Of a DNA stretch of 64,000 bases, positions 8,810 to 16,761 are shown piece by piece (within the stretch, counting starts at the first letter, position 1; the number at the start of each line of letters is the position of its first letter). A program made the translations under genes and the position numbers. Where the stretch lies: positions 2,232,001-2,296,000 of the forward strand of contig NZ_CP080376.1 of the NCBI RefSeq assembly GCF_019443405.1, given 5' to 3'. Below the pieces are notes generated by a model that was not told the origin of the DNA, did no database searches, and saw only the letters and a program-made list of their open reading frames with translations. This DNA is from Brevundimonas sp. PAMC22021 (GTDB taxonomy: Bacteria > Pseudomonadota > Alphaproteobacteria > Caulobacterales > Caulobacteraceae).

Positions 8810-9133
8810 TTATTCGCCTGCGCGGATCTGCTCGCGCGCGATGGACATCAGCTCGTCCATCTTGGACCGGATCTCGCCTTCCGACACCGTCAGGCCCGAG
8901 CCCTTGAAGTCGCCGGCGACCTTGCGGAACACGTCTTCCTCGCCCGGCTGCTCGAAGTCGGCGCGCACGACGGCGCTGGCGTACTGATCGGCGCTTTCCG
9001 GCGACAGGCCCATCTTGTCGGCCGCCCATAGACCCAGCGACTTGTTGCGGCGGGCGACGGCCTTGAATTCCTGTTCCTGATCGAGGGCGTACTTGGCCTC
9101 AAAGCCCTTTTCCCGATCGTCGAAGGTCGTCAT
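8810..9133 (-). CDS. F1Fo-ATPase inhibitor zeta subunit (DUF1476)
   Basis: 107 aa, starting MTTFDDREKGFEAKYALDQEQEF. This N-terminus and the following KAVARRNKSLGLWAADKMGL segment are the hallmark of the alphaproteobacterial zeta protein first described in Paracoccus. Zeta binds the F1 head and blocks ATP hydrolysis. The N-terminal inhibitory helix is intact and the C-terminal four-helix part is of normal length. Stand-alone gene, as usual for zeta, with its own promoter. Regulation of inhibition is by energy state in the family; nothing in the sequence speaks to expression control. Confidence 0.88.
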   Translation of the reverse strand: MTTFDDREKGFEAKYALDQEQEFKAVARRNKSLGLWAADKMGLSPESADQYASAVVRADFEQPGEEDVFRKVAGDFKGSGLTVSEGEIRSKMDELMSIAREQIRAGE

Positions 9134-9438
9134 CTAGGTCCGCAAAGCTCCACAATCCGGGTCAAAACCGGAACAAGCGCCGTCTATAGCCCGCCCTCGC
9201 CCGAACGCAACCGGACTTACGTCGGGTGAAGCCCATGTGTCACAGGCAAGCACGGACCGGGTGCCTGCGTCCCTGTCATTTGTGCTGGGGCGCGGCTTCG
9301 GCTAAGGAACCGCGACAGGTCCAACGCCCGCCCGGCCGGTTCTTCAGACGCGTCTTCCCTCATGGCCTCGCGGCCTCGGGCGGCGCGATTTTTGTTTCCG
9401 GCGGGCGACAATCCCCAAGGCCCGTCCGGGACAGACTG
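9134..9438. other. 305-base intergenic region between zeta and purC
   Basis: No convincing coding frame, tRNA or known riboswitch fold was seen. It holds the zeta promoter on the left and must hold the purC promoter and leader on the right. A GC-rich segment (about 9360-9395) ends in GATTTTTG and could fold into a weak hairpin, but I would not call it an attenuator. Confidence 0.4.
9183..9210 (-). promoter_or_regulatory. sigma70-type promoter for the zeta-subunit gene
   Basis: On the minus strand TTGCGT (9210-9205), a 16-base spacer and TATAGA (9188-9183) lie about 50 bases upstream of the start at 9133. A reasonable vegetative promoter; not a perfect match. Confidence 0.45.
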
Positions 9439-10197
9439 ATGAACACCAAGCGCAAGAAGCTCTACGAGGGCAAGGCCAAGATCCTGTACGAGGGCCCCGA
9501 GCCCGGCACCCTGATCCAGTACTTCAAGGACGACGCCACCGCCTTCAACGCCCAGAAGAAGGCGACGCTGGAAGGCAAGGGCGTCATCAACAACCAGATC
9601 AGCGAGTTCGTCATGTCGCGCCTGAACGGCATCGGCGTGACCAACCACTTCATCAAGCGCCTGAACCTGCGCGAGCAGCTGATCCGCGAAGTCGAGATCA
9701 TTCCGCTGGAGGTCGTCTGCCGCAACATCGTCGCCGGCTCGATGAGCCAGCGCCTGGGCATCGAGGAAGGCACGCCCCTGCCCCGCTCGATCATCGAGTT
9801 CTACTACAAGAAGGACGAGCTCAACGACCCGATGGTGACGGAAGAGCACATCACCGCCTTCAACTGGGCCTCGACGCAGGAACTGGACGACATCCTGGCC
9901 ATGACCGTGCGGGTCAACGACTATCTGTCGGGCATGTTCGGCGCGGTCGGCATCACCCTGGTGGACTTCAAGATCGAGTTCGGCCGCATCTGGGAGAACG
10001 ACTTCGCCCGCGTCATCCTGGCCGACGAGATCAGCCCGGACTCGTGCCGCCTGTGGGACTCCACCACCGGCGAGAAGCTGGACAAGGACCGCTTCCGCCG
10101 CGACCTGGGCAACGTCATCGAAAGCTACACCGAGGTCGCCCGGCGCCTGGGCATCATGAAGGGCATGCCGACGGTGATCCAGGGGGGACTGCACTGA
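9439..10197 (+). CDS. purC: phosphoribosylaminoimidazole-succinocarboxamide synthase (SAICAR synthase)
   Basis: 252 aa; ATP-dependent ligation of aspartate to CAIR in de novo purine synthesis. The ATG at 9439 is chosen because the protein then begins [19 protein letters not shown], the standard N-terminus; the frame is open further upstream but without family similarity. Conserved blocks: [26 protein letters not shown] and [15 protein letters not shown]. The stop shares one base with the purS start (TGATG). First gene of a purC-purS-PEBP operon. Confidence 0.97.
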   Translation: MNTKRKKLYEGKAKILYEGPEPGTLIQYFKDDATAFNAQKKATLEGKGVINNQISEFVMSRLNGIGVTNHFIKRLNLREQLIREVEIIPLEVVCRNIVAGSMSQRLGIEEGTPLPRSIIEFYYKKDELNDPMVTEEHITAFNWASTQELDDILAMTVRVNDYLSGMFGAVGITLVDFKIEFGRIWENDFARVILADEISPDSCRLWDSTTGEKLDKDRFRRDLGNVIESYTEVARRLGIMKGMPTVIQGGLH

Positions 10198-10433
10198 TGA
10201 GCAAGATCAAGGTTCACGTCTTTCTCAAGCCCGGCGTGCTCGACGTGCAGGGCAAGGCGGTCGAAGGCGCATTGCACGGCCTGGGCTGGACCGGCGTGGC
10301 CAACGCTCGCGTCGGCAAGCTGATCGAGTTCGACCTCGACGGCGTCGAGGACCCGCAGGCCGAGGCCAAGAAGATGTGCGAGCAGCTGCTCGCCAACACG
10401 GTGATCGAAAGCTACCGTATCGAGGTTGCGTGA
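10197..10433 (+). CDS. purS: phosphoribosylformylglycinamidine synthase subunit PurS
   Basis: 78 aa, starting [22 protein letters not shown], the hallmark of PurS (KxGVLDxQGxA). PurS bridges the synthetase PurL and the glutaminase PurQ in the three-part FGAM synthase. Both partners are elsewhere in the window (purQ at 13.5 kb, purL at 17.5 kb). It overlaps purC and the next gene by one base each (TGATG), so translation is likely coupled. Confidence 0.95.
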   Translation: MSKIKVHVFLKPGVLDVQGKAVEGALHGLGWTGVANARVGKLIEFDLDGVEDPQAEAKKMCEQLLANTVIESYRIEVA

Positions 10434-10918
10434 TGACCTTCACCCTCACCTCCAACGACATCTCAGACGGCGGCGTGCTGCCGGACGCGCAGGTCAAGGC
10501 CAAGGGCGATGCGTCGCCGCACCTGTCCTGGTCGGGCGCGCCGGAGGGGACCAAGTCCTACGCCGTCACCGGCTATGATCCCGATGCGCCGACCGGATCG
10601 GGCTTCTGGCACTGGACGGTGGCCAACATTCCGTCGGACGTGAGCGAGCTTGCGACCGGCGCGGGGTCCCCGGGCGGGCATCTGCCGATGGCGGCGGTGC
10701 AGGGGCGCACCGATTACGGCCAGGCCGGCTTCGGCGGCGCGGCGCCGCCTCCGGGGCACGGGCCGCATCGCTACATCTTCACCGTCTTCGCGGTGGACGT
10801 GGAGAGGCTGGAGGTCACCGCAGACGATTCAGGCGCCGTGTTCGGCTTCAACCTGCACTTCCATACGCTGGCCAAGGCCTCGATCACCGCGACCTACGAA
10901 GACACCGGCGAGGGCTGA
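10433..10918 (+). CDS. YbhB/YbcL-type PEBP (Raf-kinase-inhibitor-like) protein
   Basis: 161 aa beginning MTFTLTSNDISDGGVLP. The PEBP signature is present: HLSWSGAPEGTKSYAVTGYDPDAPTGSGFWHW, then PPPGHGPHRYIFTVFAVD. There is no signal peptide, so it should be cytosolic. The PEBP fold binds anionic ligands; bacterial function is undefined. The start overlaps the purS stop by one base, making it the third gene of the purine operon. This placement may mean no more than shared expression. Confidence 0.9.
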   Translation: MTFTLTSNDISDGGVLPDAQVKAKGDASPHLSWSGAPEGTKSYAVTGYDPDAPTGSGFWHWTVANIPSDVSELATGAGSPGGHLPMAAVQGRTDYGQAGFGGAAPPPGHGPHRYIFTVFAVDVERLEVTADDSGAVFGFNLHFHTLAKASITATYEDTGEG

Positions 10919-10935
10919 GCCCGACGCCGCGCAGG

Positions 10936-10970
10936 AAAAAGGGCCGGCGGAGCGATCCGCCGGCCCTTCT
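10936..10970. terminator. strong bidirectional Rho-independent terminator
   Basis: A perfect 11-bp stem (10941-10951 with 10956-10966) closed by a GCGA tetraloop, with AAAAA before it and TTCT after it. It ends the purC-purS-PEBP operon and, read on the other strand with a T5 tail, the convergent esterase gene. Confidence 0.85.
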
Positions 10971-10995
10971 CTGATTCAGGCGATCGCCCTGACGA

Positions 10996-12114
10996 TCAGC
11001 GCATCAGCGACTGGCGCACCAAGCCGAACGACCACTGCTGGGCGTCGTAGGCGTCGCGCACCACGTCGGCCATCGAGAAGAACTCGTGCACCGCGCCTTC
11101 GTAGTTGCGGCGCTGGACCTGGACGCCGGCGTTGCGCAGCGCGGTCTCGAGCGTCGCGCCGTCGTCGCGCAGCGGATCGATGTCGGCGTTGACGATGATC
11201 ACCGGCGGCAGGCCGCGCAGATTGGCGCCCACCAGGTTGTAGCGCGGGTCCTGCTGGAAGGCCGGCGACGGCAGGGCGTACTGGCCGAACCAGCCGAGCG
11301 TCGCGGTGCGCAGCGGCAGGCTGGCGGTGTTCATCTGCTTGGCCGGCAGCTGCGGGTCGCCGTTGGCGATCGGATAGACCGACAGGATGCTCTTGGGCTG
11401 GGTCCAGCCCATGTCGCGCGCCGAGATGGCGACGTTCATGGCCAGGTTGCCGCCCGCGGACTCGCCGGCCAGGGCGATGTTGTTCGGGTTGCCGCCCCAC
11501 GACGCGGCGTTCTGCAGCACCCATTGATAGGCGGCGTTGGCGTCTTCGTGCGCGGCCGGGACCTTGTTTTCAGGACCCTTGCGGTATTCCACCGACACCA
11601 CGATGGCGTTGAGGTTGCGCGCCATCGAACGCGGCGTCGCGTCATAGACGTTGATGTCGGCGATCACCCAGCCGCCGCCGTGATAGTAGACCACCACCGG
11701 CAGGTTAGATCCCGTCGCGTTCGCGGGCTTGTAGACGCGCACCGGCTGGGTCGTCCCGCCGGTCGGATAGGTCAGGTCCCGCGTGGTCACCGTGGCGTCC
11801 GGCGCGGTCGGCATGTTGCGCATCTGCTTGACCTTCATCACCGCGTCCGCGGGCGAAGGCTGGGTGCGGGCCTGCTGCACCGTGAGGCTTTCGATCGGCT
11901 TGGCGCCGAGCGCGGCGTGCGCGTCCAGCACCGCCTGCATGTCGGCGTCGGGACGACCGCTCATGCCCATCGGAGCGGCGGGCGACGGCATCGGCGCGAC
12001 CGGCGTCGCCATCGGCGAGGAGCCCTCGCCCATCATCGGCATCGAGGAGCAGGCGGCCAGGGTGGCGCCCAGGGCGACAGAAGCGGCAAGGGCCGCCAGC
12101 GGTTTGATCTGCAT
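10996..12114 (-). CDS. alpha/beta-hydrolase lipoprotein of the hormone-sensitive lipase (HSL) family
   Basis: 372 aa from ATG 12114; the upstream extension lacks similarity. N-terminal lipoprotein signal with lipobox LAAC (about residue 20), then a Met/Pro-rich linker. The hydrolase domain has the oxyanion motif YYHGGGWV, the nucleophile elbow GESAGGNLA and late acid/His motifs (NADIDPLRDDG and GAVHEFF), so the Ser-Asp-His triad is complete. Likely an outer-membrane or periplasm-anchored carboxylesterase; substrate unknown. Preceded by a GGAAC-N16-GGTT motif that may place it under the general stress sigma factor. Confidence 0.88.
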   Translation of the reverse strand: MQIKPLAALAASVALGATLAACSSMPMMGEGSSPMATPVAPMPSPAAPMGMSGRPDADMQAVLDAHAALGAKPIESLTVQQARTQPSPADAVMKVKQMRNMPTAPDATVTTRDLTYPTGGTTQPVRVYKPANATGSNLPVVVYYHGGGWVIADINVYDATPRSMARNLNAIVVSVEYRKGPENKVPAAHEDANAAYQWVLQNAASWGGNPNNIALAGESAGGNLAMNVAISARDMGWTQPKSILSVYPIANGDPQLPAKQMNTASLPLRTATLGWFGQYALPSPAFQQDPRYNLVGANLRGLPPVIIVNADIDPLRDDGATLETALRNAGVQVQRRNYEGAVHEFFSMADVVRDAYDAQQWSFGLVRQSLMR

Positions 12115-12146
12115 GGTGTTTGTTCCGGTAGAGGTTCGGGCGGAAG

Positions 12147-12171
12147 AACCTCCGACAACCATTGTTGTTCC
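12147..12171 (-). promoter_or_regulatory. candidate EcfG-type promoter upstream of esterase lipoprotein
   Basis: On the minus strand GGAAC (12171-12167), 16 bases, GGTT (12150-12147), about 35 bases upstream of the start at 12114. It matches the alphaproteobacterial EcfG (sigma-T) pattern of GGAAC-N16/17-[C/G]GTT. Short motifs like this can arise by chance. Confidence 0.4.
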
Positions 12172-12279
12172 GAACGGCGTTGCATTTCGTGATGCGTGGC
12201 GGTGGCGACCATCATCTTGCGGCCACATGAACAGCGTTTAGGTAATCATCTCCCCATCGATCCCCATCCGAGGTGCAGC

Positions 12280-13515
12280 ATGGCTGTCAGCGCGCTCCCG
12301 CCGTCTGCACAGGCGCCTTCCGATCCGCCGCCCCGCTCGGCCAAGGCCGTGCTGTTCGCCTTGGCGATGGGCGGCTTCGCCATCGGCACCACCGAGTTCG
12401 CCGCCATGGGCGTGCTGCCGGAGTTCGCGCGCGGCCTGGGCATCGACGAGCCGACGGCCGGGCATGTCATCAGCGCCTATGCGCTGGGCGTCGTGGCCGG
12501 CGCGCCGGTGCTGGCGGTGATGGGCGCGCGGATGTCGCGGCGGGTGCTGCTGATCGTGCTGATGGCGATGTTCGCGGTAGGCAACGGCCTGTCGGCGCTG
12601 GCTCCTACCTATGAGTGGATGCTGGCGTTCCGCTTTCTGGCCGGCGTGCCGCACGGGGCATATTTCGGCGTGGCCTCGCTGGTCGCGGCCGGCGTCGCGG
12701 AGCCCGGCAAGCGAAGCCAAGCGGTGTCGCGCGTGCTGCTGGGCCTGACGGTCGCCACCGTGGTCGGCGTGCCCTTCGCCGGCTTTGTCAGCCTGATCTT
12801 CGGCTGGCGCTGGACCTTCGCCATTGTCTCGGTGCTGGCGATCCTGACCATGGCGCTGGTCCATGCGCTGGCCCCACGCGATCCGCCGCAGCCGCAGGCA
12901 AGCCCATTGCGCGAACTCGGCGCCCTGGCCAACCGGCAGGTCTGGCTGACGCTGGGCGTCGGCGCGATCGGCTTTGGCGGCATGTTCGCCGTCTACGCCT
13001 ATGTGGCCTCGACCCTGACGGCAGTGACGGGCGTGGGCGCCGAGGTGGTGCCCTGGGCGCTGGGCGTGTTCGGGCTCGGCATGGTAGCCGGCAACATCGC
13101 GGGCGGCGTCCTGGCCGATCGCTTCGGCATGCGCGCCGCCGCCATGTTGCTGATCTGGAGCGCCGCCTGGATGGCGCTTTATCCCATCGCGACGCCGGCC
13201 CTGTGGTCGATCCTGGTGGTGGTCTTCATGATCGGCGCAGGCGGCGGCCTGGGCACCGTGCTGCAGATGCGGCTGATGGACGTCGCCGGCGAGGCCCAGA
13301 CCCTGGCGGCGGCCCTGAACCACTCGGCCTTCAACACCGCCAACGCCCTGGGTCCGTTCCTGGCCGGCGCGGCCATCGCCGCCGGATGGGGCCTGCCGTC
13401 CACTGGCGCAGTCGGCTGCGCGCTGACGCTCGGCGGGCTCGCGGTCTGGGGGATCGCGTGGCTGGATGGTCGCCGCGCGCCGCTCCTCGCTGACAAGGCC
13501 GTGCAACAGTGCTAG
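12280..13515 (+). CDS. MFS transporter, DHA1 / AraJ-like efflux family
   Basis: 411 aa from ATG 12280, preceded by CCGAGGTG. Twelve hydrophobic segments are visible. The family motif between helices 2 and 3 reads [11 protein letters not shown], and a second copy ([12 protein letters not shown]) lies after the central loop. The N-terminus [20 protein letters not shown] is typical of the AraJ/YdhP-type drug or sugar exporters. Inner membrane, proton-driven; substrate cannot be told. It ends ten bases before purQ, so purQ may be transcribed with it. Confidence 0.88.
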   Translation: MAVSALPPSAQAPSDPPPRSAKAVLFALAMGGFAIGTTEFAAMGVLPEFARGLGIDEPTAGHVISAYALGVVAGAPVLAVMGARMSRRVLLIVLMAMFAVGNGLSALAPTYEWMLAFRFLAGVPHGAYFGVASLVAAGVAEPGKRSQAVSRVLLGLTVATVVGVPFAGFVSLIFGWRWTFAIVSVLAILTMALVHALAPRDPPQPQASPLRELGALANRQVWLTLGVGAIGFGGMFAVYAYVASTLTAVTGVGAEVVPWALGVFGLGMVAGNIAGGVLADRFGMRAAAMLLIWSAAWMALYPIATPALWSILVVVFMIGAGGGLGTVLQMRLMDVAGEAQTLAAALNHSAFNTANALGPFLAGAAIAAGWGLPSTGAVGCALTLGGLAVWGIAWLDGRRAPLLADKAVQQC

Positions 13516-13525
13516 AGGGCCGCCC

Positions 13526-14188
13526 ATGAGCGCCGCCGTCATCGTCTTTCCCGGTTCCAACTGCGACCGCGACTGCAAGGTCGCCGTCGAACGCTCCACC
13601 GGCGAGCCGGTGTCCATGATCTGGCACGCCGAGACCGAACTGCCGAAGGGCCTGGACCTGATCGTCATTCCCGGCGGCTTTTCTTACGGCGACTATCTGC
13701 GCTGCGGGGCCATGGCGGCGCAGTCGCCGGTGATGCAGGCGGTCAAGAAGGCGGCCGACGACGGCGTGGCCGTGGTCGGAGTCTGCAACGGCTTCCAGAT
13801 CCTGTGCGAGGCCGGAATGCTGCCGGGCGCGCTGTTGCGCAACAAGGGCCTGAAGTACGTCTGCAAGCCCATCAGCCTGACGGTCGCCAACGGCCAGACC
13901 CGCTTCACCTCCGGCTATCAGGGCCAGCGCGAGGTGGTGATGACCCAAGGCAACGGCGACGGAAACTACTTCGCCGATCCCAAGGCCCTGGCCCGCATCG
14001 AAGGCGAGGGCCAGGTCGTGTTCCGCTACGTCGACAATCCGAACGGCTCGGCCAACGACATCGCGGGCCTGCAGAACGCACGCGGAAACGTGCTGGGCAT
14101 GATGCCCCACCCGGACCGCGCCTTTGAAGCCGAACTCGGCTCCGCCGACGGCGCCGTCCTGTTCCAGAGCGTCATGGCGGCGGCTTGA
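13526..14188 (+). CDS. purQ: phosphoribosylformylglycinamidine synthase, glutaminase subunit
   Basis: 220 aa class-I glutamine amidotransferase that supplies ammonia to PurL. The nucleophile Cys sits in [15 protein letters not shown] (about residue 86) and the His in [11 protein letters not shown]. The N-terminus [17 protein letters not shown] is standard. Works with PurS and PurL. Here it is separated from purS by the esterase and MFS genes and from purL by about 3.3 kb of accessory genes. Confidence 0.97.
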   Translation: MSAAVIVFPGSNCDRDCKVAVERSTGEPVSMIWHAETELPKGLDLIVIPGGFSYGDYLRCGAMAAQSPVMQAVKKAADDGVAVVGVCNGFQILCEAGMLPGALLRNKGLKYVCKPISLTVANGQTRFTSGYQGQREVVMTQGNGDGNYFADPKALARIEGEGQVVFRYVDNPNGSANDIAGLQNARGNVLGMMPHPDRAFEAELGSADGAVLFQSVMAAA

Positions 14189-14219
14189 CCGCAACGGGTG
14201 GTTGAGGCTCACTCGCCTC

Positions 14220-15050
14220 ATGAAGCGCTGGATTCCGTCTTTGCTGTTCGGCCTCGCCCTGGCCGCCATGCCTCCCGTCGGCTCCGCGCAAGAACCCGAG
14301 GCGTCGCCTGCGGCCGCGCAGGATTGGGACCTTGTACGCTCCGAAGACGCCGATCTCACGGTCGCCGCCGTGACGTTCGATAGCGGCGTGACGCTCGCGA
14401 CCCGCTGCATGGCCGGTGTGTTCGATGTGCTGCTGATGAACCTGCCGCCGAGCGAACCGCGAGCGACGTCCCGCCAACTGGGGTTCGCCATCGGTGAAGA
14501 CGGTGACCTCACCGAGCGGGTCTGGAGCCTGGGATCGCAGACCACCGCCATCAGCCGGGCGCCCGCCCCGCTTGCCAGAGAACTGGCCAAGGGCGGACGA
14601 TTGCAGATCGCGCTTCCCGCCGCCGCTGGCGCACGGCGAACGCGATACGTCATGGACCTCGATCCCTCCAGCGCCGCCGTCGAGCAGACGCTGACGGCGT
14701 GTGGGAGACCGCTTGTGGACCCACGCGATCTCAGGATCGACGGCGACGGGGAGAACGGCTTGCCGCTGGGTCTCTCCTGGGATCGCCCGCCGCGCCCGGC
14801 CTTTCCAGGTCCGGTGAAGGGGCGCAGTCCGACCAGCGGCTACGCCACCCTGACTTGCGCCGCGCATGCGGACGGCAAGCTCGACGATTGCCAGATCGAA
14901 GCCGAACATCCCGCCGGCTTCAATCTGGGTCGTTCCGCCCTGAACGCCATGCCCCGCGCGCGGGTCAAAGTCAGCGACGAAGCCGGCGCCGCGGGCTATA
15001 ATCCCGACGGTCGGTTGATCCTGTTCGTGGTCAACTTCGCCATGAGATGA
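14220..15050 (+). CDS. secreted protein with TonB-C-like C-terminal domain, unknown function
   Basis: 276 aa from ATG 14220 (MKRWIPSLLFGLALAAMPPVGSAQE), a clear signal peptide. The middle (about 40-170) is a beta-rich domain with two Cys that I do not recognise. The C-terminal ~80 residues (GYATLTCAAHADGKLDDCQIEAEHPAGFNLGRSAL... in shorter form) resemble the TonB C-terminal fold found in many periplasmic proteins of Caulobacterales, with a potential disulfide. No transmembrane anchor beyond the signal, so it is not a classical TonB. It follows purQ by 31 bases. Confidence 0.65.
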   Translation: MKRWIPSLLFGLALAAMPPVGSAQEPEASPAAAQDWDLVRSEDADLTVAAVTFDSGVTLATRCMAGVFDVLLMNLPPSEPRATSRQLGFAIGEDGDLTERVWSLGSQTTAISRAPAPLARELAKGGRLQIALPAAAGARRTRYVMDLDPSSAAVEQTLTACGRPLVDPRDLRIDGDGENGLPLGLSWDRPPRPAFPGPVKGRSPTSGYATLTCAAHADGKLDDCQIEAEHPAGFNLGRSALNAMPRARVKVSDEAGAAGYNPDGRLILFVVNFAMR

Positions 15051-15056
15051 TGGGCG

Positions 15057-15350
15057 TCAGCCGCCGCCGATGCGCGACGTCTCCTCGTCATCGTCGGACA
15101 GGCCCTGCACGCCGGTGCTCTGGTTCAGCGCATCTTCGTCGCCCGCGTTGACGGAGACGCCGTTTTCCATCTCCTCGTCCTCGTCGGCGGTGCGGTCGCC
15201 GCCCGGGTCGCGTTGGGCGTTCAGTTCACGCTCGCCGACGCCCAGACCCTGTTCACGGCCGCGGGTCGCGTCGACCTCATTCGGCTGGAAGCCGTCGGGG
15301 TTCAGGCCGGTCTGGTTGATGTCGCCCTGCGGGCTGGTGACGTCGGTCAT
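15057..15350 (-). CDS. acidic, disordered 97-aa protein under a stress-type promoter
   Basis: Not recognised. ATG at 15350 follows AGGAG with good spacing; stop at 15057. The sequence is almost all Asp, Glu, Gly, Asn, Gln and Arg with few hydrophobics (MTDVTSPQGDINQTGLNPDG...), predicting an intrinsically disordered, very acidic cytosolic protein. A GGAAC-N17-GGTT motif of the EcfG type lies just upstream. It resembles in style the two small acidic genes at 16.3-16.7 kb. Small hydrophilic proteins of this kind are often stress-induced; the role here is inference. Confidence 0.7.
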   Translation of the reverse strand: MTDVTSPQGDINQTGLNPDGFQPNEVDATRGREQGLGVGERELNAQRDPGGDRTADEDEEMENGVSVNAGDEDALNQSTGVQGLSDDDEETSRIGGG

Positions 15351-15384
15351 GGCCGATCTCCTGTGTTCACTGCGATGATGGGTC

Positions 15385-15410
15385 AACCGGCGGGAGCAGC
15401 CGCGGGTTCC
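15385..15410 (-). promoter_or_regulatory. EcfG-type (general stress sigma) promoter
   Basis: On the minus strand GGAAC (15410-15406), exactly 17 bases, GGTT (15388-15385). Predicted start of transcription is about 28 bases before the ATG at 15350. The same element with the same spacing occurs at 16734-16759, before a related small acidic gene. Confidence 0.65.
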
Positions 15411-15482
15411 GGCTGAACCTTCGCGGAACTGAGGCGTAATGCAGGCCCGGCGCTCGACGCCGCAGCCGTTCCGGAGCCTCCC

Positions 15483-16283
15483 ATGTCGTCCGTCGTCCGC
15501 CCCAGTCCGCAGCAGATGACGCGCCGCCTGGTGGTGCTGGCCGCCGCCGCCTTCGCCATCGTGGCGCCGGTGATTCAGATGGCGACGGGCTTCGGCCTGG
15601 ATCAGGGCCAGTTCGCCGCCCAGGGCGACCGGACTCTGCGCGTGGCGGGTTACGCCTTCTCCATCTGGGGCCCGATCTATATCGGCATCCTGGCCTACGC
15701 CGTGCGCCAGGTCCTGCCGCAGACGGGCGAGAGCGACGCCATCCGGCGGTTCGCCCTGCCTTCGATCGTCGCCTTTGTCGGCATCGGCGCCTGGATCATC
15801 GCGGCGGCGTCGGATGCGCGGATCGCAACCCTGGTGCTGATCTTCACCAGCCTGATCGCGCTTCTGGTTCCGCTGGTGATGCATGGCGGCCTGATCCGCG
15901 CGCTTGCCAAGGGTGACCGGGATCGCTGGCTGGTCGCCTGGCCCCTGGGGCTGCTTGCCGGCTGGCTGACGGTCGCCGCGCCGCTGAACCTCATCACCGT
16001 GCTGACGGCGGAGAACGCCTTGCCGCCGGCCCTGGCGCCCACCGGCTGGGCGATGCTGGCGATCGTCGTCGTGGTCGCCCTGACCCTCTTCGTCACCGCC
16101 CGCACGCGCCTTTTGGCCTATCCGCTGCCGGTCGCCTGGGGGCTGCTGGGCGCCTTTGTGGCCGAGCAGGCGCGCAATCCGCTGCTGGGCTTCTTTGCGC
16201 TCGGCGCCGCGCTGCTGGTGCTGGTGGTGTCGCTGGTGCTGGTGTTCCAGCTGCGGCCGGGCGTCGAACGCCCGGCCGCCTGA
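15483..16283 (+). CDS. polytopic membrane protein, TspO/tryptophan-rich-sensory-like
   Basis: 266 aa with about seven or eight hydrophobic helices. The segment YAFSIWGPIYIGILAYAVRQ near residue 60 resembles the FSIWG-type motif of membrane proteins loosely related to TspO/MBR (tryptophan-rich sensory protein). This assignment is tentative. A large hydrophobic C-terminal half lacks known catalytic residues. It is divergent from the 97-aa acidic protein and sits between two stress-type promoters that both point away from or toward it; I see no EcfG motif directly in front of it. Confidence 0.6.
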   Translation: MSSVVRPSPQQMTRRLVVLAAAAFAIVAPVIQMATGFGLDQGQFAAQGDRTLRVAGYAFSIWGPIYIGILAYAVRQVLPQTGESDAIRRFALPSIVAFVGIGAWIIAAASDARIATLVLIFTSLIALLVPLVMHGGLIRALAKGDRDRWLVAWPLGLLAGWLTVAAPLNLITVLTAENALPPALAPTGWAMLAIVVVVALTLFVTARTRLLAYPLPVAWGLLGAFVAEQARNPLLGFFALGAALLVLVVSLVLVFQLRPGVERPAA

Positions 16284-16292
16284 AGCCGGTCG

Positions 16293-16556
16293 TCAGGGCC
16301 TGGACTGCTCCGGATCGTCCAGCTCGGGCTCGTCCTGCACATTGCGGCCTTCCGCGCCCACGTCAAACGCGCCCGGATCGTCGAAGCCGATGCTGCCGAC
16401 GCCGGTCGCCTCGCCCGCCAGACGCTGCCGGCGGCTCTGCATCGCCTGATCGGCCGCCGAGGCGTCCATGGCGGCCGTTACCTCCGGATCGTTGGAGCGG
16501 CTCATCTGCTGCCCATCCGCCGGGGTCGGGGCGGTCTTGGCGGGAGTGTCGGCCAT
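16293..16556 (-). CDS. 87-aa hydrophilic acidic protein, second gene of a two-gene unit
   Basis: Not recognised. Starts at ATG 16556, which shares one base with the stop of the 49-aa gene upstream (TGATG), so translation is probably coupled. Sequence MADTPAKTAPTPADGQQMSR... is rich in Ala, Asp, Gln, Pro; no membrane segment, no Cys, predicted largely disordered with one short helix-prone stretch (ASAADQAMQSRRQRLAGEA). Ends ten bases after the convergent membrane protein stop. Likely stress-induced together with its partner through the upstream EcfG-type promoter. Confidence 0.65.
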   Translation of the reverse strand: MADTPAKTAPTPADGQQMSRSNDPEVTAAMDASAADQAMQSRRQRLAGEATGVGSIGFDDPGAFDVGAEGRNVQDEPELDDPEQSRP

Positions 16557-16705
16557 CACACGCCCTCCCCGTCCACGCCGTCTTCGTCGTCGGCTTCGTT
16601 CTGCGCTTCCTCGGCCATGCCGGAGGCGCCGACATCGTCGGCGGCGATGTCGGGGGCATTGTCGTCGTCCGGCGTCGCGGCCGGGTCGATGGGCTGATCG
16701 GTCAT
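16556..16705 (-). CDS. 49-aa highly acidic micro-protein
   Basis: Not recognised. ATG at 16705 lies six bases after a strong AAGGAGAG ribosome-binding site; TGA at 16558-16556 overlaps the next start. The product (MTDQPIDPAATPDDDNAPDI...) has roughly a third Asp/Glu and no Lys or Arg, giving an extremely low pI. The GGAAC-N17-GGTT promoter is 29 bases upstream of the start. The RBS, coupling and promoter together make it a convincing gene despite its size. Confidence 0.7.
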   Translation of the reverse strand: MTDQPIDPAATPDDDNAPDIAADDVGASGMAEEAQNEADDEDGVDGEGV

Positions 16706-16733
16706 GGGGCTCTCCTTGGGGTGGGTTCAGAAG

Positions 16734-16759
16734 AACCGCCCGCCCCGCCCCGATGTTCC
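16734..16759 (-). promoter_or_regulatory. EcfG-type (general stress sigma) promoter
   Basis: On the minus strand GGAAC (16759-16755), 17 bases, GGTT (16737-16734), leading to the 49-aa and 87-aa acidic genes. It begins three bases beyond the vapC stop. The arrangement is identical to that at 15385-15410. Confidence 0.65.
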
Positions 16760-16761
16760 GA

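Noticed and set aside
9134..9438. Possible purine riboswitch or tRNA before purC
   Set aside because: No fold or conserved bases of known purine-related riboswitches and no tRNA cloverleaf could be traced by eye.
15421..15482. EcfG-type promoter for the TspO-like gene (GGAAC at 15424)
   Set aside because: No GTT at 16-18 bases from the GGAAC; only the opposite-strand motif fits.
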